NCBI GenBank assembly: GCA_965215155.1
Contig: CBDCCY010000001.1
Coordinates: 1,550,001-1,614,000 of the forward strand
Direction of reading: 5' to 3'
From: JAGWAJ01 sp965215155
GTDB lineage: Bacteria > Acidobacteriota > Vicinamibacteria > Vicinamibacterales > UBA8438
Length of the DNA: 64,000 nt
Part shown: positions 8,513 to 17,225 of the stretch, piece after piece
Position numbering within the stretch: the stretch's first letter is position 1
Layout: the number at the start of each line of letters is the position of its first letter
The notes under the pieces: model-generated
Told to the model about the DNA's origin: nothing
Database searches by the model: none
What the model saw: the letters and a program-made list of their open reading frames with translations, nothing else
Translations under genes and position numbers: made by a program

Positions 8513-10972
8513 ATGTCGTGGCCGTTCAAGGTGGCGGGCGGCGCGGGGCTCGCGGCAGCGCTGTGCCTGACCCCGCACGCGAGCCATGCCCAGTCGCCGC
8601 CCGGCGCTGCCCCGCCGGGTGTCTTCGTGCAACGGTACTGTGTTGCCTGCCACAACGACCGGGGCTTCGAGCGCGGCGCGGTGCCGATCTCGCTGCAGGG
8701 GCTCGACTTCGAGGACGTCGGCACCCACGCGGAGCTCTGGGAGGATGTGCTCCGGAAGGTGCGCAGCGGGATGATGCCGCCGCCGGCGGCGCGGCGGCCG
8801 GACGACGCGGCCCGCGGCGCCTGGGTCGACTGGCTGGAGACGGAGCTCGACCGAGCGGCCGAAGCCCGGCCGCGGCGCGGGCGGCCGATGACGGTGCATC
8901 GCCTGAATCGCTTCGAGTACCGCAATGCCGTGCGGGACCTGCTCGGGCTCGACGTGGACATCGAGTCCCTCCTGCCGCCGGACGACGCGGACGCCGAGGG
9001 CTTCGACAACAACGCCGAGGTCCTGTCGGTCTCGACCACGCTCATGGAGCGCTACCTGACCGCCGCGCGGCGGATCAGTCAGCTTGCGCTGGGCGACCCG
9101 GAGCTGGCGTCCCGGTCGTCGACCTACCAGGTGCCCGAGCTGGAAGTGCAGGACTACCGCACGAGCGAGGACCTTCCGTTCGGATCGCGGGGCGGCCTGG
9201 CCGTCCGACACTACTTCCCGCTCGACGGGGAGTACCTCTTCAAGGTCGGCCTGCGGCGCAATTTCTACAACTACATTCGCGGCCTCGGGAACGTGCCGCA
9301 CCAGCTCGACCTGCGCGTGGACAAGGCGCTGGCCCACACGTTCATGGTCGGCGGAGCGTTCGACGGCGCGCGCTGCGCGACCAGCTACTGCGGCTCCGGA
9401 AGCGGCGGGTTCCCCGAGTGGGGCAACTACTCGGTCACCGCGGACGAGGGGCTGCAGTTCCGGATGACGGTGCCGGCCGGCATGCGGCTGGTGGGCCTGG
9501 CGTTCCTGCGGCGGCCGGCCCTGGACGAAGGGGTCCTGCAGCCGCGGCCGAGCCCCGCCACGTTCGGCTACAGCACCGACGATCGGCAGGACGGGAATCC
9601 GGCCGTCGCGAGCCTGACCATCACCGGGCCGTTCGACGGGGCGGCGCCGACCGAGACGCCGAGCCGGCAGAGGATCCTCGTCTGCCGGCCGGAGAGCGCC
9701 GGCGACGAGGCGGCGTGCGCGGAGGAGATCCTGGGCCGGCTCGCGCGGCGCGCGTATCGGCGCCCTGTGACCCCCCGGGACCTCACGGCGCTGCTGAGCT
9801 TCTACGAAGCGGGACGGCGCGACGGCGACTTCGAGACCGGGATCCAGACGGCGCTGGAGTTCCTGCTGACCGATCCGGAGTTCGTGTTCCGGGCGGAGCG
9901 CGCGCCGGTGGACGCCGAGCCGGGAATCGCCTATCCGGTTGGCGACATGGAGCTCGCGTCGAGGCTGTCGTTCTTCCTGTGGGGGAGCGTCCCCGACGAC
10001 GAGCTTCTCGACGTGGCCGCGGAGGGGCGGCTCGCCGATCCGGCGGTGCTCGAGCAGCAGGTGCGGCGGATGCTGGCCCTGCCTCGTGCACGGCGGACGC
10101 TGACCGAGAGCTTCGCCGGGCAGTGGCTCGGGCTGCACCGGCTCCGGAACGCATCTCCGGACCCGACCGTCTTTCCGGAGTTCGACGAGAACCTGCGCGT
10201 CGCAATGGGCCGGGAGACGCAGCTCTTCCTGGAGACGCAGCTCCTCGACGACCGGCCGGTGTCGGAGCTGTTGACGGCCGACTACACCTTCGTGAACGAC
10301 CGCCTGGCGGAGCACTACGGAATCCCCGACGTCCACGGCAACCACTTCCGGCGGATCACGCTGCCGGATGACCGGCGGGCCGGGATCCTGGGGCAGGCCA
10401 GCATCCTGACGCTGACGTCGTATGCGAACCGCACGTCCCCGGTGACGCGCGGCAAGTGGGTGCTGGAGAGCCTGCTGGGGGCCCCGCCGGCGGAGCCGCC
10501 GGCCGACGTTCCGGACCTGGGAACCCGGGAGGAGGGGGAGCCGCCGACGTCGGTGCGTGCGCTCATGGAGGTCCATCGCAGGAACCCGGCCTGCGCCACC
10601 TGTCACCGGACCATGGATCCGCTGGGCTTCGCGCTGGAGAACTACGACGGGATCGGGCGCTGGCGCGCCACCGAGGACACGGGCGTCCCCGGCGAGCTCG
10701 GGCCGGCCATCGATCCCTCCGGACTGGCCCCGGACGGCAGCCCGTTCGAGGGGGCCAGCGGCCTGCGGCAGATTCTGGCGCACGGAGAGGAATTCACGTC
10801 GACGCTGACGGAGAGACTGCTGACCTACGCCACGGGACGCCGCCTGGAGGCGATCGACATGCCGGCCGTCCGGCGGATCCAGCGCGAGGCGGCGGCCGGG
10901 GAGTCTCGCTGGTCGGCTCTGATTCTGGCCATCGTGAACAGCGAACCGTTTCAGACGAGGAGGATAGGCTGA
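8513..10972 (+). CDS. Secreted DUF1592/DUF1588 cytochrome (copy 1)
   Basis: An 819-residue exported protein of the planctomycete-type cytochrome group. A signal peptide ends near SHAQ (residue 27). A haem-binding CVACH lies at residues 43-47, followed by the DUF1587 part (HRLNRFEYRNAVRDLLGLD), DUF1595/1592 (ELASRLSFFLWGSVPDDELL), DUF1588 with a second CATCH motif at residues 694-698 (CHRTMDPLGFALENYD) and a C-terminal DUF1585 (LTYATGRRLEAID). It would covalently bind two haems in the periplasm; substrate unknown. ATG 8513 is chosen; GTG 8507 is equally spaced from the ribosome site. Its TGA overlaps the ATG of the DUF1552 gene by one base (TGATG), so the pair is translationally coupled. Confidence 0.9.
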   Translation: MSWPFKVAGGAGLAAALCLTPHASHAQSPPGAAPPGVFVQRYCVACHNDRGFERGAVPISLQGLDFEDVGTHAELWEDVLRKVRSGMMPPPAARRPDDAARGAWVDWLETELDRAAEARPRRGRPMTVHRLNRFEYRNAVRDLLGLDVDIESLLPPDDADAEGFDNNAEVLSVSTTLMERYLTAARRISQLALGDPELASRSSTYQVPELEVQDYRTSEDLPFGSRGGLAVRHYFPLDGEYLFKVGLRRNFYNYIRGLGNVPHQLDLRVDKALAHTFMVGGAFDGARCATSYCGSGSGGFPEWGNYSVTADEGLQFRMTVPAGMRLVGLAFLRRPALDEGVLQPRPSPATFGYSTDDRQDGNPAVASLTITGPFDGAAPTETPSRQRILVCRPESAGDEAACAEEILGRLARRAYRRPVTPRDLTALLSFYEAGRRDGDFETGIQTALEFLLTDPEFVFRAERAPVDAEPGIAYPVGDMELASRLSFFLWGSVPDDELLDVAAEGRLADPAVLEQQVRRMLALPRARRTLTESFAGQWLGLHRLRNASPDPTVFPEFDENLRVAMGRETQLFLETQLLDDRPVSELLTADYTFVNDRLAEHYGIPDVHGNHFRRITLPDDRRAGILGQASILTLTSYANRTSPVTRGKWVLESLLGAPPAEPPADVPDLGTREEGEPPTSVRALMEVHRRNPACATCHRTMDPLGFALENYDGIGRWRATEDTGVPGELGPAIDPSGLAPDGSPFEGASGLRQILAHGEEFTSTLTERLLTYATGRRLEAIDMPAVRRIQREAAAGESRWSALILAIVNSEPFQTRRIG

Positions 10973-12333
10973 TGCTCGTGACGAAGAACGCGATCCCGCG
11001 TCGGACGATTCTGCGTGGCGTGGGAACGGCATTGGCCCTCCCGCTCCTCGATGGAATGGTGCCCGCGTTGACGGCCCTGGCCAAGACGCCGGCGGTGCCG
11101 ACGAAGCGACTCGGTGTGGTGGTCGTGCCGAACGGGGCTCCCGCCGAGTACTGGACGCCGAAGACGGCGGGCGCCGGGTTCGAGCTGACGCCGAGCCTCA
11201 AGGCGCTGGAGCCGGTTCGAGAGCACGTGGTCGTGATGTCGAACCTCGACAGCGTCGGCGCCGAGCCGGGCCGCGGCACCACCCATTCCCAGGCTGCCTC
11301 GGCGTTCCTGACCGGCGCCCGTCCGAAGCGCACGACCGGAGCGGCGCTGGAGCTCGGCATCTCCATGGATCAGGTCGCTGCGAACGCGGAAGGGCTGGGC
11401 CGCGCGACGCAACTGCCGTCGCTGGAGCTGTCGCTCGAGGGCGGCGACACCGTCTACGGCGTGGCCACCTGCGACGGGGGCTTCAGTTGCGCCTATCTCA
11501 ACAACTCCTGGGCCAACCAGTCGACGCCGATGCCGCGGGAGACGAATCCGCGCATCGTCTTCGAGCGGCTGTTCGGCGACGTGGGAAGCACCAGCGCCGA
11601 GGCGCGGCTCGGGCGTGCCCAGCGGCAGCAGAGCATTCTCGACGCGGTGATGGAGAAGGTCGCCCGGATGGAGAAGGGCCTCGCGCCCTACGACCGGCGC
11701 AAGCTCGACGAGTACCTCGAGGCCGTGCGGGGCATCGAGCGGCGCCTCCAGATGGCGGAGCAGCAGGCGGACCGGGAGTTGCCGGCGGTCGAATCCCCGG
11801 CCGGGATTCCCCTGTCGTGGGAAGAGCACGCGAGGCTCATGTTCGACCTGATCGTGCTGGCCTACCAGACCGACATGACGCGCGTCATCTCGTTCATGGT
11901 CGGCCGCGAGGAGAGCGGCGCGACGTATCCGCAGATCGGCGTCACCGAGCCGCACCATCCGCTCAGCCACCACCGGGACAACCCGGAGAAGATCGAGAAG
12001 CTGGCCCGGATCAACGCCTACCACATGGTCCTGTTCAGCGACTTCCTGGCCAAGCTGCGCTCCACGCCGGACGGCGACGGCTCGCTGCTGGACCACGTCA
12101 TGCTGATGTACGGATCCGCACTGCGGAACTCGAACCGGCATACGACCGAGGACCTGCCGATCCTGGTGGCCGGGGGCGGCGGCGGGACGGTCCGGGGCGG
12201 GCGCCACGTGGTCAACCCCAAGGGCACCCCGCTGACGGATCTGCAGTACACGATGCTGCTGAAGCTGGGTGTGCCGGTGGAGAGCTTCAGCGGGAGCACG
12301 GACGCCATCCGCGAGATCTCCGAGCTCGCGTAG
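10972..12333 (+). CDS. DUF1552 protein (copy 1), Tat-exported
   Basis: A 453-residue protein of the DUF1552 (HXXSHH, PF07586) family. The N-terminus PRRTILRGVG followed by a hydrophobic run resembles a twin-arginine signal, which implies export in folded form, perhaps with a cofactor. The family hallmark EPHHPLSHHRDN is present near residue 320, a likely metal-binding cluster. The family is almost always encoded directly after a DUF1592 cytochrome, as here with a one-base overlap. Enzymatic role is unproven; a metal-dependent periplasmic redox or hydrolytic partner of the cytochrome is my inference. An ankyrin gene follows after a hairpin. Confidence 0.9.
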   Translation: MLVTKNAIPRRTILRGVGTALALPLLDGMVPALTALAKTPAVPTKRLGVVVVPNGAPAEYWTPKTAGAGFELTPSLKALEPVREHVVVMSNLDSVGAEPGRGTTHSQAASAFLTGARPKRTTGAALELGISMDQVAANAEGLGRATQLPSLELSLEGGDTVYGVATCDGGFSCAYLNNSWANQSTPMPRETNPRIVFERLFGDVGSTSAEARLGRAQRQQSILDAVMEKVARMEKGLAPYDRRKLDEYLEAVRGIERRLQMAEQQADRELPAVESPAGIPLSWEEHARLMFDLIVLAYQTDMTRVISFMVGREESGATYPQIGVTEPHHPLSHHRDNPEKIEKLARINAYHMVLFSDFLAKLRSTPDGDGSLLDHVMLMYGSALRNSNRHTTEDLPILVAGGGGGTVRGGRHVVNPKGTPLTDLQYTMLLKLGVPVESFSGSTDAIREISELA

Positions 12334-12345
12334 CACTGCACCTGG

Positions 12346-12388
12346 CGACCGGGGTCCGACCGCCGAGCGCGGCGGCGGTCCCCGGTCG
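12346..12388 (+). terminator. Hairpin after the DUF1552 gene
   Basis: A perfect 9-bp stem, CGACCGGGG at 12346-12354 pairing with CCCCGGTCG at 12380-12388, begins 13 bases after the DUF1552 stop. It is followed by TTCG rather than a long T run, so it may slow or partly stop transcription before the ankyrin gene, or protect the mRNA 3' end. Confidence 0.5.
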
Positions 12389-12445
12389 TTCGACCGCGGA
12401 GGCGGCGGATCCCGGTCCGGGAGACACGCCACGGGAGGAGCCGGC

Positions 12446-13915
12446 ATGCGGCTGAGCAGCACCTCGATGGCTACGGCGGTGGCGGCGTGGCTCGCGTTCG
12501 CCGGCATCGCCGCTGGCAGCACGGACTTCCGACTGATCGAGGCGATCCGGGAGCGCGATCACGAGGCCGTGCGCACGCTGCTGGCGCACGAGATCGACGT
12601 CAACGCCCGCGAGGGCGACGGGGCGACGGCTCTGCACTGGGCCGTCGTGCGGGACGAGGTCGAAGTGGTCGACGCGCTGCTCGGGGCCGGCGCCGACGTG
12701 GACGCCGCGAACGACTACGGCGTGACCCCGCTCACGCTCGCCTGTACCAACCGCAGCGCGACGGTGGTCGGCATGCTCCTGCGAGCGGGGGCGAACCCGG
12801 ACGCGGCGACGTCGATGGGCGAGACGCCCCTGATGACGTGCGCCCGGACCGGGGCCGCCGACGCGTTGGAGGCGCTGCTCGAGCAGGGTGTGGGCAACGT
12901 CGACGCCCGGGAGAAGTCGCACGGGCAGACGGCGCTGATGTGGGCCGCGGCCCAGGAGGACCCGGCGGCCGTGCGCGTTCTGCTGGCGCACGGAGCCGAT
13001 GCCGGCGCACGTTCGGACAGCCACCTGCTGCCGGTGAGCCTCGGCGACGGCAATCCCTTCGAGCAGTACTTCATGGAACCGCAGCGCGGGTCCACGCCGC
13101 TGCTCTTCGCGGCGCGGAACGGCCGCATCGAGAACGCCCGCCTGCTGCTCGAAGCGGGCGCCGACGTCAACGAGGCGGCGCCCAACGGGCAGTCCGCGCT
13201 CGTGATGGCCAGCTTCAGCGGCCAAGGGAAACTGGCCGCGTTCCTCCTGGGGCGGGGCGCGGACCCCAACGACGCCGCCGCCGGGTACACGGCGCTGCAC
13301 ACGGCCGTGCTGCGCGGCGACCTGGAGCTGGTGCGGGCGCTGTCCGCGCACGGAGCCGACCCGGACGCCCGCCTCGAGCGAGGGAGCCGCCAGCAGCGGA
13401 ACCTCAACTACTACGGCCTGTCCGGCGCCTTGGAGGGCGCGACGCCGTTCTGGCTGGCGGCCAAGTATGCCGAGGTCGAGATCATGCGGTTTCTCGCCTC
13501 CGCGGGCGCCGATCCGCTCCTGATGCCGCACAACGGGATCACGCCGCTGATGGCGGCCGCCGGCGCCGGCTGGACGACGAGGTCCAGCAACCGGCGCGAT
13601 CAGGGCATCGGCGTGGACGCGGCCCGGCTCCTGGTGTCGGCGGGCGAGCGCGCGACGCAGGAAGGCACGCGGCTGGCGCTCGAGCTCGGCAACGACGTCA
13701 ACGCGACGGACCCCGACGGCAACACGGCACTGCACGCCGCGGTCAGGCTCGCCTACGCGACCGTGGTCGACCTCCTCGTCGACCACGGCGGCGACCTGGA
13801 CATCCAGAATCAGAACGGCAGGTCGGCCCGCGATCTGATGTGCCGCGACGCGGCCGGCCGGCTGGTTCGCCCGCTTGCCGGTGGCGGCCGCTCCTGCCCG
13901 GGTTCCGCGCGATAG
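12446..13915 (+). CDS. Secreted ankyrin-repeat protein (copy 1)
   Basis: A 489-residue protein with a signal peptide ending near AAGS (residue 25) and about ten to twelve ankyrin repeats, recognisable by DGATALHWAV, YGVTPLTLAC, GQTALMWAA, NGQSALVMAS and GNTALHAAV units spaced roughly 33 residues apart. ATG 12446 follows a good ribosome site (GGGAGGAG). Ankyrin repeats bind proteins; together with the other two ankyrin genes in this window, all adjacent to DUF1592 or DUF1552 genes, this suggests a periplasmic scaffold or partner for the cytochrome pair. Here it lies downstream of DUF1552, whereas the other two lie upstream of DUF1592. Pyruvate kinase starts about 10 bases after its stop. Confidence 0.9.
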   Translation: MRLSSTSMATAVAAWLAFAGIAAGSTDFRLIEAIRERDHEAVRTLLAHEIDVNAREGDGATALHWAVVRDEVEVVDALLGAGADVDAANDYGVTPLTLACTNRSATVVGMLLRAGANPDAATSMGETPLMTCARTGAADALEALLEQGVGNVDAREKSHGQTALMWAAAQEDPAAVRVLLAHGADAGARSDSHLLPVSLGDGNPFEQYFMEPQRGSTPLLFAARNGRIENARLLLEAGADVNEAAPNGQSALVMASFSGQGKLAAFLLGRGADPNDAAAGYTALHTAVLRGDLELVRALSAHGADPDARLERGSRQQRNLNYYGLSGALEGATPFWLAAKYAEVEIMRFLASAGADPLLMPHNGITPLMAAAGAGWTTRSSNRRDQGIGVDAARLLVSAGERATQEGTRLALELGNDVNATDPDGNTALHAAVRLAYATVVDLLVDHGGDLDIQNQNGRSARDLMCRDAAGRLVRPLAGGGRSCPGSAR

Positions 13916-13925
13916 CGCCCCGCGC

Positions 13926-15323
13926 GTGCGTCGAACCAAGATCGTCGCTACCGTCGGACCGGCCAGCCAGTCCGCGGACACCCTGGACGAGCTGCTCGCG
14001 GCCGGCGTCGACGTCTTTCGCATCAACTCCTCTCATGGCACGCGCGACGACCGGCGTGCCATGATCGAGCGGATCCGCAGCCGGGCCTCACGCGCGGGCC
14101 GCATCGTGGCGGTGCTGCAGGACCTGGCCGGACCCAAGATCCGCATCGGACCCCTGCTCGATCCGGCCGGCGTCGCGTTGGAGGTGGGCGCGCGCCTGCA
14201 GATCGCGGTCGGAGATTTCGCCGGCGACGCCGCCCGCGTGTCGACCTCCTGCGCCCCGCTCGCCGCGGCGGTGCACGGAGGCGAGGCGCTGCTGCTCGAC
14301 GACGGGGCGATCGGACTGCGCGTCATCGAGAGCGACGGCGTCGAGATCGAGACCGAGGTCGAGTTCGGCGGCCTGCTCACGGCCCGCAAGGGGATCAACG
14401 CACCCGGCGTCGAGTTGCCCCTGGCGGCGTTGACGGACGCGGACATCGAGGAGATTGAGGCCGCCGTCGCGACGGCGGTCGACTTCGTCGGCATCAGCTT
14501 CGTGCAGCGCGGCGACGATCTGCGGCTGGCGCGTTCCGCGGCGCGCCGGTGCGGCGGGGAGCGGGTGGGGCTGGTGGCGAAGATCGAGCGGCCGGGCGCG
14601 GTCGATGGCTTCGACGACATCCTGTCCGCGGCCGACGCGGTCATGGTGGCGCGCGGCGACCTCGGCCTGGAGATTCCCCTCGAGCGGGTGCCGCGCGTGC
14701 AGAAGGACCTGACCCGTCGCGCCCGCGATGCCGGCGTCCCCCTCATCGTCGCCACGCAGGTGCTCGACACGATGCGGCATGCGCCGCGCCCGACGCGCGC
14801 GGAGGTGAGCGACGCCGCGAACGCCGTCGACGATGGGGTCGACGCGATCATGCTCGCGGGAGAGACCGCGGTCGGCGCCCATCCGGTGCTCGCGGCGAGC
14901 ACTCTCGACGCCATCCTGCGGGACGCCGAGTCCGGCCAGCCGGACCGCGTCGTGCCGGGGGACATCGCGGACCGTCACGACCGGGCGCTCTGCGATGCCG
15001 CGGTGACGCTGGCCGCCACGGCCGGGGCCACCGCCATCGTCGCCGTCACGCGCAGTGGGGCGACGGCGCGGCAGCTCGCGGCGCTGCGTCCGCCGATTCC
15101 GATCTACGCCGTGACTTCGGACGCCGGCGTCGCCCGGCAACTGACCCTGTGCCGGGGGGTTGCGCCGCTGTCCGTCGACGCCGGCGCGCTGGCCACCGCC
15201 GCCCTCAAGCCCGAGCTCGCCCGCCGCCGCGTGTTCCGAAACGGGGATGCGGTGGTCTTCGCCCGCGTCCACTCCGACCTCGTCGTCTCCGACGCCAACT
15301 TCGTCGAGCTGCAGCAGTTCTGA
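13926..15323 (+). CDS. pyk: Pyruvate kinase
   Basis: A 465-residue enzyme converting phosphoenolpyruvate and ADP to pyruvate and ATP in glycolysis. Visible motifs are RRTKIVATVGPAS at the N-terminus, DLAGPKIRIG, the substrate-binding VAKIERPGAV, the metal-site ARGDLGLEIP, and AIMLAGETAVGAHP. The start GTG 13926 gives the standard N-terminus; upstream in-frame codons would add an atypical tail overlapping the ankyrin gene. Two departures from the usual consensus are INSSHG for NFSHG and ATQVLDTM for ATQMLESM, both conservative. The C-terminal allosteric domain is present. It shares the strand with the ankyrin gene at 10-base spacing, but a functional link is not implied. Confidence 0.95.
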   Translation: MRRTKIVATVGPASQSADTLDELLAAGVDVFRINSSHGTRDDRRAMIERIRSRASRAGRIVAVLQDLAGPKIRIGPLLDPAGVALEVGARLQIAVGDFAGDAARVSTSCAPLAAAVHGGEALLLDDGAIGLRVIESDGVEIETEVEFGGLLTARKGINAPGVELPLAALTDADIEEIEAAVATAVDFVGISFVQRGDDLRLARSAARRCGGERVGLVAKIERPGAVDGFDDILSAADAVMVARGDLGLEIPLERVPRVQKDLTRRARDAGVPLIVATQVLDTMRHAPRPTRAEVSDAANAVDDGVDAIMLAGETAVGAHPVLAASTLDAILRDAESGQPDRVVPGDIADRHDRALCDAAVTLAATAGATAIVAVTRSGATARQLAALRPPIPIYAVTSDAGVARQLTLCRGVAPLSVDAGALATAALKPELARRRVFRNGDAVVFARVHSDLVVSDANFVELQQF

Positions 15324-15338
15324 CGCCGCCCCCTCACA

Positions 15339-15986
15339 CTACGGGTCGGCGTGGAGCGCCACCAGCCGTGCGCGCTCGCGGTCGGTGAGGGGCAGGAAGC
15401 CGGTCTCGTCGGAGGTCGCCGCGAGCGGTTGGCACGGGCCGCACATCAGGGTGTCCGGCAGGTCGTTGTGGAGCAGGCCGAGCGCATGGCCGAGCTCGTG
15501 CGCGACCACGTGGCGCGTGACCATCGCGTCGCTCCGATCGGGGCCCCGCACGCGACGGATGACGACGAGGTAGCGCGGCGGGTCGACCCGCGGCAGCGGC
15601 CAGGCGTAGGACATGATGTCCTGCCGCGACAGCAGCAGCACGATGTCGCCTCCGATGCCAGCGAGCTCCGGCGGCGCGTCGGGCTCCGCCTCCCCGCCCG
15701 GGAGGCGCACGGCACGCTGGGCCACGCCGCGCGCGTAGTTCTCGATCGCGCGCACAACCGGCGACGCCACGACCACCCGCGGTCCGGCGAAGCGAGTTGC
15801 GACGCCGAGCTCCGCCAGCCGCGCGTTCCAGAACGCGATGGCGGCGCGTGCCGGCTCGAGCCGATCGTCGTCCGCCGCCGGCACGAGCACGACGACCGAC
15901 CGCTCCGCCCCCCGTGTCGGGTGGGCGCCGGAAAGGACGACCGCCAGGGCGACGCCCGCAGTGACCAGACCCGCCGCCAGCCGCAT
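15339..15986 (-). CDS. Matrixin-like zinc metalloprotease
   Basis: A 215-residue exported protein with a signal peptide ending around TRGAE (residue 28). The zinc-binding sequence HELGHALGLLHN near residue 165 is the extended HExxHxxGxxH metzincin signature, and a methionine that could form the Met-turn follows in TLMCGPC. Preceding text (WNARLAELGV) matches small archaemetzincin/matrixin-like folds. A nearby Cys pair (CGPC) may be structural. It is transcribed toward pyruvate kinase, with 15 bases between stops. Substrate unknown. Confidence 0.88.
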   Translation of the reverse strand: MRLAAGLVTAGVALAVVLSGAHPTRGAERSVVVLVPAADDDRLEPARAAIAFWNARLAELGVATRFAGPRVVVASPVVRAIENYARGVAQRAVRLPGGEAEPDAPPELAGIGGDIVLLLSRQDIMSYAWPLPRVDPPRYLVVIRRVRGPDRSDAMVTRHVVAHELGHALGLLHNDLPDTLMCGPCQPLAATSDETGFLPLTDRERARLVALHADP

Positions 15987-16458
15987 GTGTGGATGCTACG
16001 CCATCTCGCGTGACTTCCGACCCATAATGCGCCTGGTTGTCGCCGGAATCGGTCTACGCGTGCACGTTCGGCCGCGACAGGCGGAGCGGCTCCCCGGCGC
16101 ACTTCCGGGCCGTCGAACGCGGGCCGGCACGACGCGCGGGCGTCAACGTGCTCCCTCCTTGCCTGACGCCTGCGTCTGGTTCCGCATTGCGGCCTGTAAC
16201 CTGTAGCTGTTGCCCGAGGTCTGGAGTACCCTCGCGTGGTGGACGATGCGGTCGGTGACCGCGGCGGCGGCCGTCGGGTCGAGAAGACCTCGGAGTCGGT
16301 GGAAACCGCAATCTTCGCGCGCAACCGCGGCCAGGCAACGCTCCGCGCGTTGCTGCAGGCCCTGGTGGACGCACTCGTCGACCGGGAGGGGAACCGACCG
16401 GACGGGATGGAGCGCCTCGCGCCCGCGCCGCCGAACTGACCCGGCCTGCGCGTCGAGC
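15987..16458. other. 472-bp gap without an intact gene
   Basis: Between the metalloprotease start and the next plus-strand gene. It holds the end of an istB-like transposition gene (see the separate entry) and otherwise no open frame with protein-like composition. A CATAAT sequence near 16024 could be a -10 element, but no matching -35 is visible. Confidence 0.5.
16146..16286 (-). mobile_element. Remnant of an IS21-family istB gene
   Basis: On the minus strand a stretch reads TAAAAVTDRIVHHARVL followed by SGNSYRLQ, matching the C-terminal end of IstB ATPases (typical DRLLHHAxVxxxxGxSYRL). Upstream codons soon lose similarity, so only the last ~47 codons remain, without istA or terminal repeats. 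It marks an old IS21 insertion or recombination scar. Confidence 0.55.
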
Positions 16459-17007
16459 ATGGAACGCAGAGTATTCGACCTGCCCGCCAATCACGGATGG
16501 CGGGCGAAGCCCGGCAACAGCATCTTCGTGGCGAACCGGGGAGCGGTGTATTTCGAGTACCCGTCGGGCTGGGTGCTCAAGCCCGACGGCGATTCCATCT
16601 GCCTTTACGACAAGGAGGCGCCGGACGACAACATGCGCCTCCAGGTCTCGGTGCTTCGACTGGGGCCCGATGGATTGATCATCGACTGGGCCGCAATGCC
16701 GTCGCTCGCCAGCCTGATGGAGGCCAGCGTCCTGGCGGACGACGCGCGCCGGCGCACGCGCGAGGGACCCATGCTCGGCGCGAGCCGCCGCAATCTGGAG
16801 TACCTTTGGCTGGAGATGGACTTCATGGACCCGGCGGAGAAGCGCAAGGCGCATTCCAGGGCCTGCCTTGCCCGCGGCGGGAACGTCCAGGCGTTCATCA
16901 CGATGGAGTACTGGCCCGAAGATCGCGCCGTCGCCGACCAGGTCTGGAACGACATGCTGGAGTCGCTGAAGCTCGCTGAATATCTGTACGACGACAACCC
17001 GCACTAG
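16459..17007 (+). CDS. Conserved hypothetical protein (PsbP-like fold possible)
   Basis: A 182-residue soluble protein with no signal peptide or membrane segment. The part FEYPSGWVLKPDGDSICLYD, followed by alternating hydrophobic residues and a C-terminal VADQVWNDMLESLKL helix, resembles small PsbP/DUF1795-like domains, which fold as an antiparallel sheet with helices; this is a weak pattern match. ATG 16459 is the first clear start. Its TAG stop codon is also the first three bases of the downstream ~80-bp repeat. No function can be given. Confidence 0.65.
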   Translation: MERRVFDLPANHGWRAKPGNSIFVANRGAVYFEYPSGWVLKPDGDSICLYDKEAPDDNMRLQVSVLRLGPDGLIIDWAAMPSLASLMEASVLADDARRRTREGPMLGASRRNLEYLWLEMDFMDPAEKRKAHSRACLARGGNVQAFITMEYWPEDRAVADQVWNDMLESLKLAEYLYDDNPH

Positions 17008-17084
17008 GAGTCTGCGCCGCAGAACTTGCCATTGGGGACTCCGTGCCAGCGCAGACTCCCAACGCGCCCGTCAGGGCGCGCTAG
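17005..17084 (+). repeat. Two-hairpin ~80-bp repeat, copy A
   Basis: First of four dispersed copies. It begins TAGGAGTCTGCGC and ends GGGCGCGCTAG. The arm GGAGTCTGCGC pairs with GCGCAGACTCC (11 bp), and a second stem CGCGCCC/GGGCGCG closes a 4-base loop (GTCA here). It sits at the 3' end of the gene ending 17007, in the same orientation, and runs directly into copy B, the two sharing their TAG. Confidence 0.85.
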
Positions 17085-17162
17085 GAGTCTGCGCCGCGGA
17101 AACGTGCCATGGACGACTGCGTGCCCGCGCAGACGCCCAACGCGCCCGTGAGGGCGCGCTAG
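17082..17162 (+). repeat. Two-hairpin ~80-bp repeat, copy B
   Basis: In tandem with copy A at a 77-base period. The second stem CGCGCCC/GGGCGCG closes the loop GTGA, a GNRA-type tetraloop in RNA. One base differs in the first stem (GCGCAGACGCC). It ends GCGCTAGCGCGC, a self-complementary CTAG core, in the convergent gap before the NapH-like gene. Confidence 0.85.
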
Positions 17163-17225
17163 CGCGCTCTCGCGACCTTGTCGACCGTGACGTGCGGGCC
17201 CTGCGAAAGCGCCGAGGAAGGGGCC

